This document shows, piece by piece, positions 1-8,562 of a stretch of 64,000 nt of DNA. Below the pieces are notes generated by a model. It ran no database searches, had not been told where the DNA came from, and saw nothing but the letters and a program-made list of their open reading frames with translations. The position numbers and the translations under genes are program-made. Positions within the stretch are counted from its first letter, which is position 1. Every line of letters starts with the position of its first letter. The DNA comes from JBNRMW01 sp050309795 (lineage in GTDB: Bacteria; Bacillota_I; Bacilli_A; Erysipelotrichales; Erysipelotrichaceae), in assembly GCA_050309795.1 (NCBI GenBank), contig JBNRMW010000006.1:1-64000 (forward strand). Direction: 5' to 3'.

Positions 1-17
1 ATTATCTAACACCTATT

Positions 18-48
18 GAAAAAAGAATCGAACTTACGGCTCGATTCT
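18..48 (-). terminator. Rho-independent terminator, minus strand
   Basis: An 8-bp perfect stem (AGAATCGA at 24-31 with TCGATTCT at 41-48) encloses a 9-nt loop. On the minus strand it is followed by a run of T. It would stop minus-strand transcription that has run through the next terminator at 151-176, whose stem shares the AGAATCG/CGATTCT sequence. Confidence 0.6.
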
Positions 49-150
49 CCTAAGATAACTATCCAATTCATTTCAACTAGACCATTTATTCTTAAGAATA
101 CGGTCTCACATCATTTACAAGTGTACAATCAAAATTATGCTTTGACCGAA

Positions 151-176
151 AGAAAAAAGAATCGCTACGATTCTTT
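151..176 (-). terminator. Rho-independent terminator overlapping a stop codon
   Basis: The stem GAATCG/CGATTC (159-164 with 168-173), extended by A-T pairs, is followed by a T-rich tract on the minus strand. Its three-base loop is the TAG stop codon of the 57-residue gene at 165-338, so gene end and terminator coincide. Confidence 0.7.
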
Positions 177-338
177 CTTTTCATTGGATTCATTCGACAA
201 AATTACTTCCTCAATAATTTCTTGAATATGTTGGATAACCCGCAGATTGTCTTCCTTGTTCAAATAGCCAGGTGCTTCGGTCGAGTCAAACAACGTCTGC
301 AATAGTGCCGAAGCCAATTTCAATTTTTCTAAATCCAT
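165..338 (-). CDS. Small hypothetical protein (57 aa)
   Basis: I do not recognise the family. The protein is acidic and probably soluble: it starts MDLEKLKLASALLQTL and ends in NESNEKKES, with two likely amphipathic helices and no membrane segment or cysteine. Support for a real gene is good despite its size: a GGAGGA ribosome site 6 bases before the ATG, a sigma-A-like promoter at 378-406, and a terminator whose loop is the stop codon. It forms its own transcription unit, divergent from the membrane protein at 518. Function unknown. Confidence 0.6.
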   Translation of the reverse strand: MDLEKLKLASALLQTLFDSTEAPGYLNKEDNLRVIQHIQEIIEEVILSNESNEKKES

Positions 339-377
339 CAAAAGTCCTCCACAGAAATGATTTTTATGTCTGTGTTC

Positions 378-406
378 ATTATAGTATTATTCCTTTAACA
401 TTACAA
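378..406 (-). promoter_or_regulatory. Sigma-A-type promoter for the 57-aa gene
   Basis: On the minus strand, TTGTAA and TATAAT are separated by exactly 17 bases, 40 bases upstream of the ATG at 338. This is the only good promoter match between the two divergent genes. Confidence 0.65.
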
Positions 407-517
407 TATTGTTAAGTAAATCCTTTTCTATATTATCTTTTTGTTAATCGTTTTTTGGTATTTCTGCTTCAAAGCACATAGTTTGTTCTTTTTTCTATAA
501 TCGGCTATAGTTTATTT

Positions 518-967
518 ATGAATTTTATACGACACCCTCAACGCACATCACATTTTCTAATTCTCCTGTTTTTTATGGTTATTTTCAGTGTCTTGGATTA
601 TTTAAATCTACCATATCCTAAAATGATGGTTCAGGAAGGATTGTTGGTTGTCTTCGCCCATATCGCCTTGAATGGATTGATGGCGTTTCTCTCGTTTCAA
701 CTATATGCCCTTAACGAAGACTTTATATCGTTAGTTGGTAAAGAGATAAGAGGATCAAATGCGAGTTTGTTTGCGACGATTTTCGGTATTTTTACTTATG
801 GATGCACCCCCTGTGTGATTAGTTTTTTAGCTTTATTTGGAATTAACTTTGCGGTTATTAGTCTACCTTGGGCCAACTTACCCTATAAATTAGTTTCTGT
901 TGCTATTTTAGTTGCTGGCCTCCTATTTGCTATCAATCAACAAAAAAAGACCTGTGAATTGAGATGA
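518..967 (+). CDS. Four-helix membrane protein with a GCTPC motif
   Basis: Family not recognised. The 149-residue protein has about four hydrophobic segments (residues 11-30, 40-65, 82-110 and 118-142). A cysteine pair, YGCTPC, lies around residues 99-104 in the third segment, and a single Cys is near the C-terminus. Cysteines spaced two apart within a membrane helix suggest a redox or metal role, but this is inference. The ATG follows a TATAAT (496-501) by only 16 bases and has no recognisable Shine-Dalgarno sequence. The stop overlaps the start of the methyltransferase gene (ATGA), so the two are probably co-translated. Confidence 0.65.
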   Translation: MNFIRHPQRTSHFLILLFFMVIFSVLDYLNLPYPKMMVQEGLLVVFAHIALNGLMAFLSFQLYALNEDFISLVGKEIRGSNASLFATIFGIFTYGCTPCVISFLALFGINFAVISLPWANLPYKLVSVAILVAGLLFAINQQKKTCELR

Positions 968-1545
968 TTAAAAACCCCTACGATCTTTTTCTAAAACCGA
1001 TCGACCATTGGCTCTTACAAGAACACCGAAAATGGTTAACGGCTTGGGCAACTGGGAAAACACTCGAAATAGGTATTGGAACCGGACTAAATCTCAGCTA
1101 CTATCCTAACAACGTTCAACTTACCGGAATCGATCACAACCAACAACAACTTAAACACGCTCAAGAAAAAGCCGATAAACTAAACATGAAAATAAATCTA
1201 TTAGAAATGAATGCCCAACAATTACCTTTTGAAGATGAAAGTTTTGATACCGTTATAATGACATTTTTACTTTGTGGGGTTGAATCCGTTGAACAAACTA
1301 TTGATGAAGCCCTCCGCATACTCCGGCCTAACGGGACTTTTTTAATGGCCAATCACGTTCTTTCAACTCATCAACCCTTCCAATTTATCCAGCATCAACT
1401 TGATCGTCTTACGGTGGATCGGTATCAAGAACATTGGACCCGAACACCAATAGACTATTTAAAAACAAAAACAAACATTCTCCATATTAAAAGAAATCGC
1501 TTTGGAATATTAGAATCTGTCTATGCCCAAAAGAACCCAAATTAG
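964..1545 (+). CDS. Class I SAM-dependent methyltransferase
   Basis: This 193-residue Rossmann-fold methyltransferase has the SAM-binding motif I LEIGIGTGLN near residue 35, an acidic motif II (GIDHN) and a motif IV/post-I region (LPFEDESFDTVIMTFLL). It resembles the UbiE/phosphatidylethanolamine N-methyltransferase branch (methyltransf_11). The substrate cannot be read from the sequence. It overlaps the upstream membrane protein by four bases, so an action on a lipid or membrane-bound substrate is possible. Its stop codon lies inside a terminator hairpin. Confidence 0.8.
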   Translation: MIKNPYDLFLKPIDHWLLQEHRKWLTAWATGKTLEIGIGTGLNLSYYPNNVQLTGIDHNQQQLKHAQEKADKLNMKINLLEMNAQQLPFEDESFDTVIMTFLLCGVESVEQTIDEALRILRPNGTFLMANHVLSTHQPFQFIQHQLDRLTVDRYQEHWTRTPIDYLKTKTNILHIKRNRFGILESVYAQKNPN

Positions 1546-1556
1546 GGTTCTTTTTT
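1531..1556 (+). terminator. Bidirectional terminator between convergent genes
   Basis: The stem AAGAACCC/GGGTTCTT (1531-1538 with 1545-1552) has a 6-base loop and six T. The TAG of the methyltransferase and the TAA of the convergent DUF6054-like gene both fall within or next to the hairpin. Confidence 0.8.
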
Positions 1557-1887
1557 AATAGCGCTCAACCGACTGGATAAATTGATTCAGAAACGACTGT
1601 TCACCGAGGGTATTCATTTTAAAAAATGTTGCTTGTGATCCGCCGGCGGTCATCGCCGATAAAACTAAATTATTTTGTTGGCCAGCTAAGGTTAGATTCA
1701 AACTCAAACGGTTAGAACCTGCCATTGAATAGCGCTCAAAAACACGAACCGCAATCCGTACGTCACCGAGCATAAAATCACTTTGTTCCTCTAAGGTCGC
1801 TGAAAAAGAACCACCCAAAACCTCCTGAATACAATAATTTAAGAAGTCATCAAAATCTCCAGTGAGTTGTGTTTCGTATTTTGCCAA
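1555..1887 (-). CDS. DUF6054-like small protein
   Basis: The 110-residue cytoplasmic protein resembles the DUF6054 family of Firmicutes. The marks are an N-terminal MAKYETQLTGDFDDFLNY, a central GDVRIAVRVFERYS, and a C-terminal TAGGSQATFFKMNTLGE block. Length and residue order match the family as I remember it. The molecular function of the family is unknown. The gene is monocistronic and convergent with the methyltransferase; its TAA is in the T tract of the shared terminator. Confidence 0.65.
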   Translation of the reverse strand: MAKYETQLTGDFDDFLNYCIQEVLGGSFSATLEEQSDFMLGDVRIAVRVFERYSMAGSNRLSLNLTLAGQQNNLVLSAMTAGGSQATFFKMNTLGEQSFLNQFIQSVERY

Positions 1888-1917
1888 ATTTGTTCCCTAC
1901 TTTCTTAGTCCACTATA

Positions 1918-3648
1918 TCATGGTGCCAATAGTTTTTCATTGATTTTTTTGAGATCTTCAACATCCCATTTCAATACTTCTCGATCAAAAGTGACGAGTC
2001 CATTAACTTCTTCTTCCACATCCGAAAGTTGGGTATAACAAACCCCAGACAATAAATGTTTCTGTGGGATGATCTGTTGCTCGTAGAGATCGAGGACGCC
2101 TTGTTGGTACGCTTTTAAATCCGCATAACGACGATAACCAAATATCTTCTCTTGATGATGCAAATCGACCGGATGGGAATAACCACCAAATTCAGAAAGA
2201 ATCAGCATTCGCTTCGATGGTTTCAGCTTAACGGGTTTGAAATAAATATGTACCGACTTAAAATCAAACCCCTGATGATCGATCCACCCCGACGCGTGAT
2301 CGATATAACGTGTTGGATCCAACTGACGAGCTCGTTTCGCCATTGCTAGCGAATCAAATTGTCCCCAGCCCTCGTTAAAAATACACCACATCACAACGGA
2401 CGGAAAAAATCTTAAGGCTTTAATGACCTCGTCCTGATGAACGATGGACAACAAACGACCCGACCGCTTCTTTCTGCCAAATAAACGATAATGATTGTCC
2501 TTAAGAAAAATATTCAAGAACCCAGCCACCTGGATAACCAGTGGATTATAGTGGTTTCCGCCATTAACGACATCTTGCCAAACAAATAACCCCAGCCGGT
2601 CACAATGAAAATACCAGCGGAAGGGCTCAATTTTGATGTGTTTACGAACCATGTTAAAACCCATCGCTTTTACCATCTCCAAGTCTTCAATAAACTCTTG
2701 ATTCGTCGCCGTATAAAGGCCTTCTTGCCAATATCCTTGATCGAGGACACCGGTATGGAAAACCACCTCCTCGTTGAGACTCATTTTTACAATACCATCA
2801 ACCATTTTTGAACCGACATGTCTCAGTCCCACATAACTGCGCACATGATCGTCTTTATAGAAAATATCGATGGGGTAGAGCCACGGCTGATCAGGGGACC
2901 AAAGTTTAGGTTGGTCGATAGTCCGCTGCTGATCTGTGGTTTCGATTAAGGGTTTATACCGTTTATCTAAAAAGTCCTCATCTTCGCGACCAGCTAATGT
3001 TGGTTCGTACAGTACAAATTGAACCGCCTTTGAATCCTTGACATCAACAAAGAATTCGACTTGTTGTGTTTTAGAATGGTATTGAGCATAAAAGTCGCGT
3101 ATATAGTCTTGGGGATAGCTAATTAAGCCACAGCTTTGCCAAATCCCGGATTGGGGGGTGTACCAAATTTGACCAGGGTTAAGCTTTTGTTTTCCCCAAG
3201 GTAAATCTCCCTGATCGCTTTCATCAATGATAGCAATCAGTAGTTCATTGTTTTTCTTTTGGATGGTTGAAGTCACCTCGACTTCAAAAGGTAAATAGCC
3301 ATCTTCATGGTAACCAACCTCCACCTCGTTGAGCCAAATTCGACAACGTTGATCGACTGCTCCAAAGTAGAGGAACAATCGGTCCAAAGGCACCAGTTCT
3401 AAATCAAACTTTAAGCTCATTAATAAGGTCTCATCGGGCTGTAAAATATGCCCAATTTGATTCTTTTTAGATTCTAGGGAATAGGGCACTTCCAATAAAC
3501 CATCCATAGACTTTGTTTCCTGTTTGAATTGATAAAAACGATTGGAAGAAATGTTCGCGCCTTTGATCACTTTATAGCGCCAAAATCCATTCAGACTTTG
3601 GTGATTTTCGGACGGCCGTAGGCGATGAGGAAAGGGATATTTAAACAT
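1918..3648 (-). CDS. Glycoside hydrolase family 2 enzyme
   Basis: This 576-residue cytoplasmic GH2 glycosidase is of the beta-galactosidase/beta-glucuronidase type. In order: an N-terminal jelly-roll sugar-binding domain (about 1-190), an immunoglobulin-like domain (about 190-285), and a TIM barrel. The acid/base Glu is in the Asn-Glu pair of CIFNEGWGQ and the nucleophile Glu is probably in LSEFGGYS. The GFNMVRKHIKIEP stretch is the typical barrel strand before the acid/base. There is no signal peptide, so it acts on imported sugars. It overlaps the MFS transporter gene by eight bases and presumably acts on what that protein imports. It is shorter than LacZ and lacks the C-terminal lacZ domains. 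The substrate cannot be assigned. Confidence 0.85.
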   Translation of the reverse strand: MFKYPFPHRLRPSENHQSLNGFWRYKVIKGANISSNRFYQFKQETKSMDGLLEVPYSLESKKNQIGHILQPDETLLMSLKFDLELVPLDRLFLYFGAVDQRCRIWLNEVEVGYHEDGYLPFEVEVTSTIQKKNNELLIAIIDESDQGDLPWGKQKLNPGQIWYTPQSGIWQSCGLISYPQDYIRDFYAQYHSKTQQVEFFVDVKDSKAVQFVLYEPTLAGREDEDFLDKRYKPLIETTDQQRTIDQPKLWSPDQPWLYPIDIFYKDDHVRSYVGLRHVGSKMVDGIVKMSLNEEVVFHTGVLDQGYWQEGLYTATNQEFIEDLEMVKAMGFNMVRKHIKIEPFRWYFHCDRLGLFVWQDVVNGGNHYNPLVIQVAGFLNIFLKDNHYRLFGRKKRSGRLLSIVHQDEVIKALRFFPSVVMWCIFNEGWGQFDSLAMAKRARQLDPTRYIDHASGWIDHQGFDFKSVHIYFKPVKLKPSKRMLILSEFGGYSHPVDLHHQEKIFGYRRYADLKAYQQGVLDLYEQQIIPQKHLLSGVCYTQLSDVEEEVNGLVTFDREVLKWDVEDLKKINEKLLAP

Positions 3649-4912
3649 CTTTATTCTCCAATCTATTTAATTGAATATAGGGAAAAACCATCGAAAACAA
3701 AAGAAGACCAGCTACCAAAAAGATTAACGGCGTCGGGACTTGTTTCACCACGCCCAAATCAACATAGGTTAGATTGGTATTTTTAATAACCATCGACCCA
3801 ATGAACGGACCAATAACCATCGGTAGCATCACGCCAAAAACCATGCGGACGCCTTGGTAACGACCCGCCTGATCAAGGGGGGTGTGGTCGCGAAACAACC
3901 CGTGACCAATGGAGGTTAAAATCATATTCCCGCCCATCATTATTGACCCAAAAATCATGACTAGTCCTGCTTCACGAACAAGATACATGCCCACTAAACC
4001 AATCATGGACAAGATTAGGGCAAACGGAACCAGCGTGAGTTTGTTAAAACGATCCATCAAATGACCACCAATTAACGAAAGAACAGAAGCACTAAGGAGC
4101 ACCACCACAAATAAAATCGTATAGTCGGCAATCTTTAAATAGTTTTGAATATAAATAAGTAAATAAGGCATCCAAACTTGGGTGGCAGTTGAAAGAATTA
4201 ATAAAAAGACCAAGGTCCACAACAACTGACAATTCTTCTTCAAAAAACGAGGATGGATGACTTGGAGTGTCTCTTTAAACGTAGCAGAAGGACGTTGTAA
4301 AGATACCTCCTCAATTAATATATTAGCCAAAAATCCAACCGAGATGACGAATACACCAAAAATGCCAAAGAATATGGACCATTGCCCCTTTTGAGTTAAA
4401 AAATCAAATCCACCAAAGATTATCATTAACGCCAGTAGGGGAAGAATTGATAAAACTGCTTCCACTTTTCCACGATTGTCTGGGGTTGTGATGTCTGTAA
4501 TCCATGCATTGAAGGCCGCATCATTAGCACTGGACCCAAAAAAAGTCATGACACAATCCCACAGTACCACCAAACTGGACGTAACCAGCACCGCCATTCC
4601 AGGGCCTACTATTGGCGTAATCCAATCGATTTTTATAAACATAAATCCAATGATGGTTAAGCCCCAAATGATGTATCCATAGACTATGAATGGTTTCCGT
4701 TTCCCCCATTTATCAATAAGAGCACCGATAAATATTGTTGTTAGGGTTGCAGTAATAGCGCTTGCCGCAACCATCGCCGCAATAACATTTGGATCGCCCG
4801 ATATCGTGTGATAAACAAACAAGTTAAGATACATATTCTCAATCAACCATGCGAGTTGACCGACTAACCCTAAAATTAAAATGCCCAGCCATTGTTTCTG
4901 TGTCAGTTTCAT
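3641..4912 (-). CDS. MFS transporter, probable glycoside importer
   Basis: This 423-residue major facilitator protein has about twelve membrane helices. The loop 2-3 signature appears as GALIDKWGKRKPF near residue 65, and a second copy is in GGHLMDRFNKL in the C-terminal half. It is the first gene of a two-gene operon with the GH2 glycosidase (eight-base overlap), so uptake of a beta-glycoside is the natural inference. A GAGGAA ribosome site precedes the ATG, and a TATAAT lies at 4936-4941 between it and the upstream terminator. Confidence 0.8.
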   Translation of the reverse strand: MKLTQKQWLGILILGLVGQLAWLIENMYLNLFVYHTISGDPNVIAAMVAASAITATLTTIFIGALIDKWGKRKPFIVYGYIIWGLTIIGFMFIKIDWITPIVGPGMAVLVTSSLVVLWDCVMTFFGSSANDAAFNAWITDITTPDNRGKVEAVLSILPLLALMIIFGGFDFLTQKGQWSIFFGIFGVFVISVGFLANILIEEVSLQRPSATFKETLQVIHPRFLKKNCQLLWTLVFLLILSTATQVWMPYLLIYIQNYLKIADYTILFVVVLLSASVLSLIGGHLMDRFNKLTLVPFALILSMIGLVGMYLVREAGLVMIFGSIMMGGNMILTSIGHGLFRDHTPLDQAGRYQGVRMVFGVMLPMVIGPFIGSMVIKNTNLTYVDLGVVKQVPTPLIFLVAGLLLFSMVFPYIQLNRLENKDV

Positions 4913-4952
4913 TGCTAATTCCTCAAGTTTCTTTAATTATACATCAAGATTT

Positions 4953-4981
4953 AAAAAAAACCTAACTCAATAGAGCTAGGT
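4953..4981 (-). terminator. Terminator overlapping the lipoprotein stop codon
   Basis: A nine-pair stem (one G-U) with an AATA/TATT loop at 4960-4981 is followed on the minus strand by eight T. The TAG of the lipoprotein gene (4962-4964) is inside the stem. It ends the NatAB operon just before the MFS-GH2 promoter. Confidence 0.8.
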
Positions 4982-5543
4982 CGTAAATCGTATAGTCGCA
5001 ACGATAGATAAATAAATATTTCCCATCGACCAGTAGTCCGGTAGATTGGGGAACTTCCGTGGCATAGAGCGAAACTCTATCCCCAGCAAAGGTCGCTAGA
5101 GGCGTTCCATTTTGAGAACGGATTAAGATGACTTTTTCTTTTCCCGTAAAGCTGTTTTTGAAATCAAAAACCATGCGATTAATGAAGGGAATCGAGCGGT
5201 CTAAGTTCTCAATATCAACCGTTTGTAGGTAGGATTCAAACACATTGTCTAAGCCCGTTTCATATAATACTAGGGACGACCCGACATGAGTTACTTCATT
5301 TCCGCCGACGGTGATTTGTAAGACTTGGGAAGAACTTTTTTCGCTGTCAAATCGTTTGTCCCGTTTGATTGAAATGCTTCGACCTTCGATACGGTCGATA
5401 ATTTCACTGTTTTCATCATAGGTTTGCATGACCATTTCAAGGCCTTTGAAGGTTTGCTCAAAACCCTTAAACCATATTTGTAGGTCTTGACAACCAACCA
5501 GCACAACTAATAGGACAAAGAGAATTAAAATTCTTCTTTTCAT
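4962..5543 (-). CDS. Lipoprotein, DUF5052-like
   Basis: This is a 193-residue secreted lipoprotein. The signal sequence MKRRILILFVLLVVLVGC has a lipobox ending at Cys18, so it should be lipid-anchored on the outer face of the membrane. The mature part, with the segments YDENSEIIDRIEGRSIS, QITVGGNEVTHVGSS and GLLVDGKYLFIYRCDY, looks like the DUF5052 family of Firmicutes. Its role is unknown. It is the last gene of the NatAB operon and its ATG overlaps the thioesterase stop (ATGA). Confidence 0.7.
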   Translation of the reverse strand: MKRRILILFVLLVVLVGCQDLQIWFKGFEQTFKGLEMVMQTYDENSEIIDRIEGRSISIKRDKRFDSEKSSSQVLQITVGGNEVTHVGSSLVLYETGLDNVFESYLQTVDIENLDRSIPFINRMVFDFKNSFTGKEKVILIRSQNGTPLATFAGDRVSLYATEVPQSTGLLVDGKYLFIYRCDYTIYDLALLS

Positions 5544-5902
5544 GAATTGGCTTGCTCCATAAACTTCTCACGATGGACGATGGCCCGTTTAATAATGCCA
5601 TCACCTACGACTTTTCCTTGGTGGGTTACTTTGGTTCGAAAGGTCAATATTTTTCCTTTTTGTTCTTTTAACTCTGCACGACAGACGACTTCTTCGTTTA
5701 GCGTGACGGCCCGTAGATGCTTAATGTTGATTTCAATTCCTACGGTCACTTCCCCTTCTTTTAAGAGTGGTAAGGCTAATTCTTTAGAAGTCTCTTCCAT
5801 AAAAGTAATCATGCTCGGTGTGGAATAGACGTCAACGAGACCCGACCCAATCGTACTTGCGAGCATCTGTGTGGTAACTATCATGTTTTTTTCCAAAATC
5901 AT
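5540..5902 (-). CDS. FlK-like hotdog thioesterase
   Basis: This 120-residue hotdog-fold protein resembles fluoroacetyl-CoA thioesterase (FlK)-type acyl-CoA thioesterases. It has the N-terminal TPSMITFMEETS helix with a Glu in the usual catalytic region, GVEINIKHLRAV, and VCRAELKEQKGKILTF strands. The longer open frame reaches 6058, but the start at 5902 is preferred. A GGAGGG ribosome site sits just upstream, and the ATG overlaps the stop of the permease gene (ATGA at 5899-5902). Family members hydrolyse acyl-CoA; the substrate here is unknown. Why it sits in an ABC exporter operon is unclear. Confidence 0.75.
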   Translation of the reverse strand: MILEKNMIVTTQMLASTIGSGLVDVYSTPSMITFMEETSKELALPLLKEGEVTVGIEINIKHLRAVTLNEEVVCRAELKEQKGKILTFRTKVTHQGKVVGDGIIKRAIVHREKFMEQANS

Positions 5903-7176
5903 ACTTGGCCCTCCTTTGTAAAGACCATGCGTAAAGCTTTCATGAAACCTATTCGATTTCCATAATTCAAGGTTCCCATGCGATAAATCCGTATCGAGAT
6001 ATAGGACATCAACCAAGTCGTGAAGCCCAACAATCCAAGGGACAGGCCAATCTCCCAAATTGGTACGGTTACTAGGGCATACCGAGCAAACATTGTAATT
6101 GACGAAGTGAAAGGAACAATACTAGCCACCCGCATTAAAAGTGAATCCGGAATATATAAGCCAAACATGACAATCATATATCCAGCAACAAAGAGAATCT
6201 GAATCGGCGCCATTGCTGAGTTTACTTCTTCAACTTTCGAAACAAGGGCACCCACGGCGGCGTAGAGGAAGTAATATAAAAGCATTCCTAAAATCGCAAA
6301 CACAACAAAAATTACTAATAAATCCAAGCCAATACCTTCACTTATCATCATGACCAGTGGCTCTGGATAATACGATTGATTCAACATGTAACCAATGACG
6401 GCCGCTAAGATTGTTAAAATCATTTGGGTTCCCGAAACAATTGTACTTGCGACGACTTTCCCCCATATTAAATTGGTTGAAGAAGTATTGGTTATCAATA
6501 ATTCCATGGTTCGGTCATTTTTTTCTCGAGCCACTGCTGTGGACACCGATTGACCATAGAGGATGATTAAAAAGTAAATAATAAAGACGCCCACATAAAC
6601 AAACCAAAAGGAGTTTCCTTGAGATTTACCAAGCGTTTCAATTTCGACAGAAACCAACGAATTATAGGTCGCTTCGTCAACAATAAGGGGATCAATCCCG
6701 TGTTCACTAAGATATTCATTACGGGCAACGGTCGATAAGAAATCGGAAATCGTACTTGGCGTCATATCAAACATACCAATATCATTCGCAACAAGTTTTA
6801 CCTCATTAAAGGATGTAAATATTAATCCATAATCCACTTGTTCTGTTTCAACCGCTTCGTTTAAAGCTTCTACGCTTTCGTACTTGGTGACATCACTAAA
6901 ATAAGGATGTTGACTTAAGGAACTAAGGTCGGTCTGGTTAACGGTTAAAACACCAAAGCTCGGAATTTGATAAACATCCTCTTCACTTGGTTGGGTGGTT
7001 TCGACCATTTCTGTTGCTTCAGAGGATGTCGGATTTAAATCTAAATATCGTGGGATAAAGGTCACAACTAAGACAATCGCCAAAATTATGACGGTTGAAA
7101 TAATCGTTGCTTTTTGTTTTAAGCGATTTTTCAATTCAAACAACAAGACAACCATAAAATCACGCATGAGTTTCAC
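5899..7176 (-). CDS. ABC-2 type permease, NatB-like
   Basis: This 425-residue exporter permease has one N-terminal membrane helix (about 18-40), a large extracytoplasmic domain (about 45-190), and five or six C-terminal helices (about 195-400). The motif SVSTAVAREKNDRTMELL, typical of NatB/ABC-2 permeases, follows the second helix. It overlaps the ATPase gene by 17 bases and forms the exporter with it. In Bacillus subtilis NatAB exports sodium, but many relatives have other or unknown substrates, so only the class is assigned. Confidence 0.85.
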   Translation of the reverse strand: MKLMRDFMVVLLFELKNRLKQKATIISTVIILAIVLVVTFIPRYLDLNPTSSEATEMVETTQPSEEDVYQIPSFGVLTVNQTDLSSLSQHPYFSDVTKYESVEALNEAVETEQVDYGLIFTSFNEVKLVANDIGMFDMTPSTISDFLSTVARNEYLSEHGIDPLIVDEATYNSLVSVEIETLGKSQGNSFWFVYVGVFIIYFLIILYGQSVSTAVAREKNDRTMELLITNTSSTNLIWGKVVASTIVSGTQMILTILAAVIGYMLNQSYYPEPLVMMISEGIGLDLLVIFVVFAILGMLLYYFLYAAVGALVSKVEEVNSAMAPIQILFVAGYMIVMFGLYIPDSLLMRVASIVPFTSSITMFARYALVTVPIWEIGLSLGLLGFTTWLMSYISIRIYRMGTLNYGNRIGFMKALRMVFTKEGQV

Positions 7177-8071
7177 CTACTGTCTGGATAAAGATTTGTT
7201 CAAGGCTCGGTTTATAATACGAAAATTCAGAAATACGAAAATCGTGAGCAACTAATTGTTTCAATACAAACTCGGCTGGTTGATCATCATGAATATGGGC
7301 GATAACCGATCGTCGATCTCTCATTAAACTAACCCCTTGAAGGGCAGCTAATTGGTCGAGGGCTTGCTCGATACTAGTGTCTAACAAATTGATGCGGACA
7401 CGGTTTTTACCTAGTTTGCGCTTTAAGGCATTTAAGTCTTCGCTTAAAACAATGCTTCCTTTATCAATCAAGGTTATTTCGTCACAAAACTCTTCGACAT
7501 AGCTCATTTCATGGGAAGAAAAAACAACGATTTTCCCTGCCTCAATGTACTCACGAATTAATTCTTTTAAGACTTGAGCATTCACGGGATCTAGTCCAGA
7601 AAAAGGCTCGTCTAGAATCAAAATTTCCGGATCATTGATGACGGCTTGTGCGATTTGGATTTTTTGTTGATTTCCCTTGGATAAATGATCCAAGGTTTTC
7701 TTTTCATATTCTCCCAACTCTAGTCGGCGGACCCAATATTGGGCCGCTTGTTTTGCTTCACTATGACTCATTTGCTTGAGTTGGCCAAAATAAGCTAATT
7801 GGTCGACGACGGATACCTTGGCATACATCCCGCGTTCTTCGGGTAAATAACCAACTCGATAATCATGACGACTAAACGGTTTACCATCGATTAAAAATTC
7901 CCCACTGTCTGGTTTAAAAACATCCATTAATGCTCTAAAGGTTGTTGTCTTTCCAGCACCATTACGACCTAAGAAGCCCATGGCTTTTCCACTGGTGACA
8001 TCGAAACTTACATCCGTTAAAACTTGTTTGGTTCCAAAGGATTTGTTCACATTTTTTACTTGTAGTTTCAT
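7160..8071 (-). CDS. ABC transporter ATP-binding protein, NatA-like
   Basis: This 303-residue nucleotide-binding subunit has Walker A GRNGAGKTT (about 34-42), the Q-loop region GYLPEERGMY, signature LSKGNQQKIQ, Walker B LILDEPFSGLDP and the switch His in SSHEMS. A C-terminal extension of about 80 residues follows, as in NatA. It is the first gene of the operon NatA-NatB-thioesterase-DUF5052 lipoprotein, with a strong AAAGGAGG ribosome site and a TATACT box about 25 bases upstream of it. Confidence 0.9.
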   Translation of the reverse strand: MKLQVKNVNKSFGTKQVLTDVSFDVTSGKAMGFLGRNGAGKTTTFRALMDVFKPDSGEFLIDGKPFSRHDYRVGYLPEERGMYAKVSVVDQLAYFGQLKQMSHSEAKQAAQYWVRRLELGEYEKKTLDHLSKGNQQKIQIAQAVINDPEILILDEPFSGLDPVNAQVLKELIREYIEAGKIVVFSSHEMSYVEEFCDEITLIDKGSIVLSEDLNALKRKLGKNRVRINLLDTSIEQALDQLAALQGVSLMRDRRSVIAHIHDDQPAEFVLKQLVAHDFRISEFSYYKPSLEQIFIQTVGETHA

Positions 8072-8147
8072 TTTAAATGCCTCCTTTACTAGTTATTTAG
8101 TATAGCACACTATTATTAATTGAATGTTTTTTTTCGATGTAAATATA

Positions 8148-8197
8148 TTGACAGGTCTCCCCAGTGTGTGGTACTGTACTAATATAAACAGTACAGT
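8148..8197 (+). promoter_or_regulatory. Promoter and YtrA-type operator
   Basis: A TTGACA (8148-8153) is followed by a strong inverted repeat, ACTGTACT (8173-8180) and AGTACAGT (8190-8197), separated by the AT-rich nine-mer AATATAAAC. The repeat covers the likely -10 region and ends 11 bases before the first ATG. This arrangement fits autorepression by the GntR regulator encoded as the second gene. Confidence 0.7.
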
Positions 8198-8208
8198 AAA
8201 GAGGAACA

Positions 8209-8562
8209 ATGAAACAGCGCACATTCTTAGGCATCTTATTAATTCTACTAGGTTATAGCCTAGTTCCCCTCGCCAATCAATACCTAGAAGGGGTGAGTGA
8301 ATATACATTTTTGCTTGATTTTATGATTATTAACCCGTTCGTCGCTTTAATGGGGAGTGGTTTTTTGTGTTATGTTGGTGGCTATCAACGGTTAACAACT
8401 CTCGTTGTTGGATTTTTGTTTGTGCCCGTTGCTTTTGTTTTTTATAACGACTCTGCACTAATTTATACTGCCTTATACATTCTTATTGCTTTCTTGAGCG
8501 CAAATCTTGTGAAGCGATTTTCGGTTGTCCAACCAATGAAAGGACTAGAAAGGAATCGGTGA
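8209..8562 (+). CDS. Small membrane protein of the YtrA-type operon
   Basis: The family is not recognised. The 117-residue protein has four hydrophobic stretches (about 5-22, 32-52, 58-77 and 80-98) and no enzyme motif. It is the promoter-proximal gene of the operon, behind the ACTGTACT/AGTACAGT operator and a GAGGAA ribosome site. Its TGA overlaps the GTG start of the GntR regulator. Position suggests an accessory membrane part of the ABC system, by analogy with small first genes in ytr operons. Confidence 0.65.
   Translation: MKQRTFLGILLILLGYSLVPLANQYLEGVSEYTFLLDFMIINPFVALMGSGFLCYVGGYQRLTTLVVGFLFVPVAFVFYNDSALIYTALYILIAFLSANLVKRFSVVQPMKGLERNR

Noticed and set aside
16..225. 69-codon frame on the plus strand
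   Set aside because: It runs through two minus-strand terminators and the 57-aa gene, has no ribosome site, and its residues look random.
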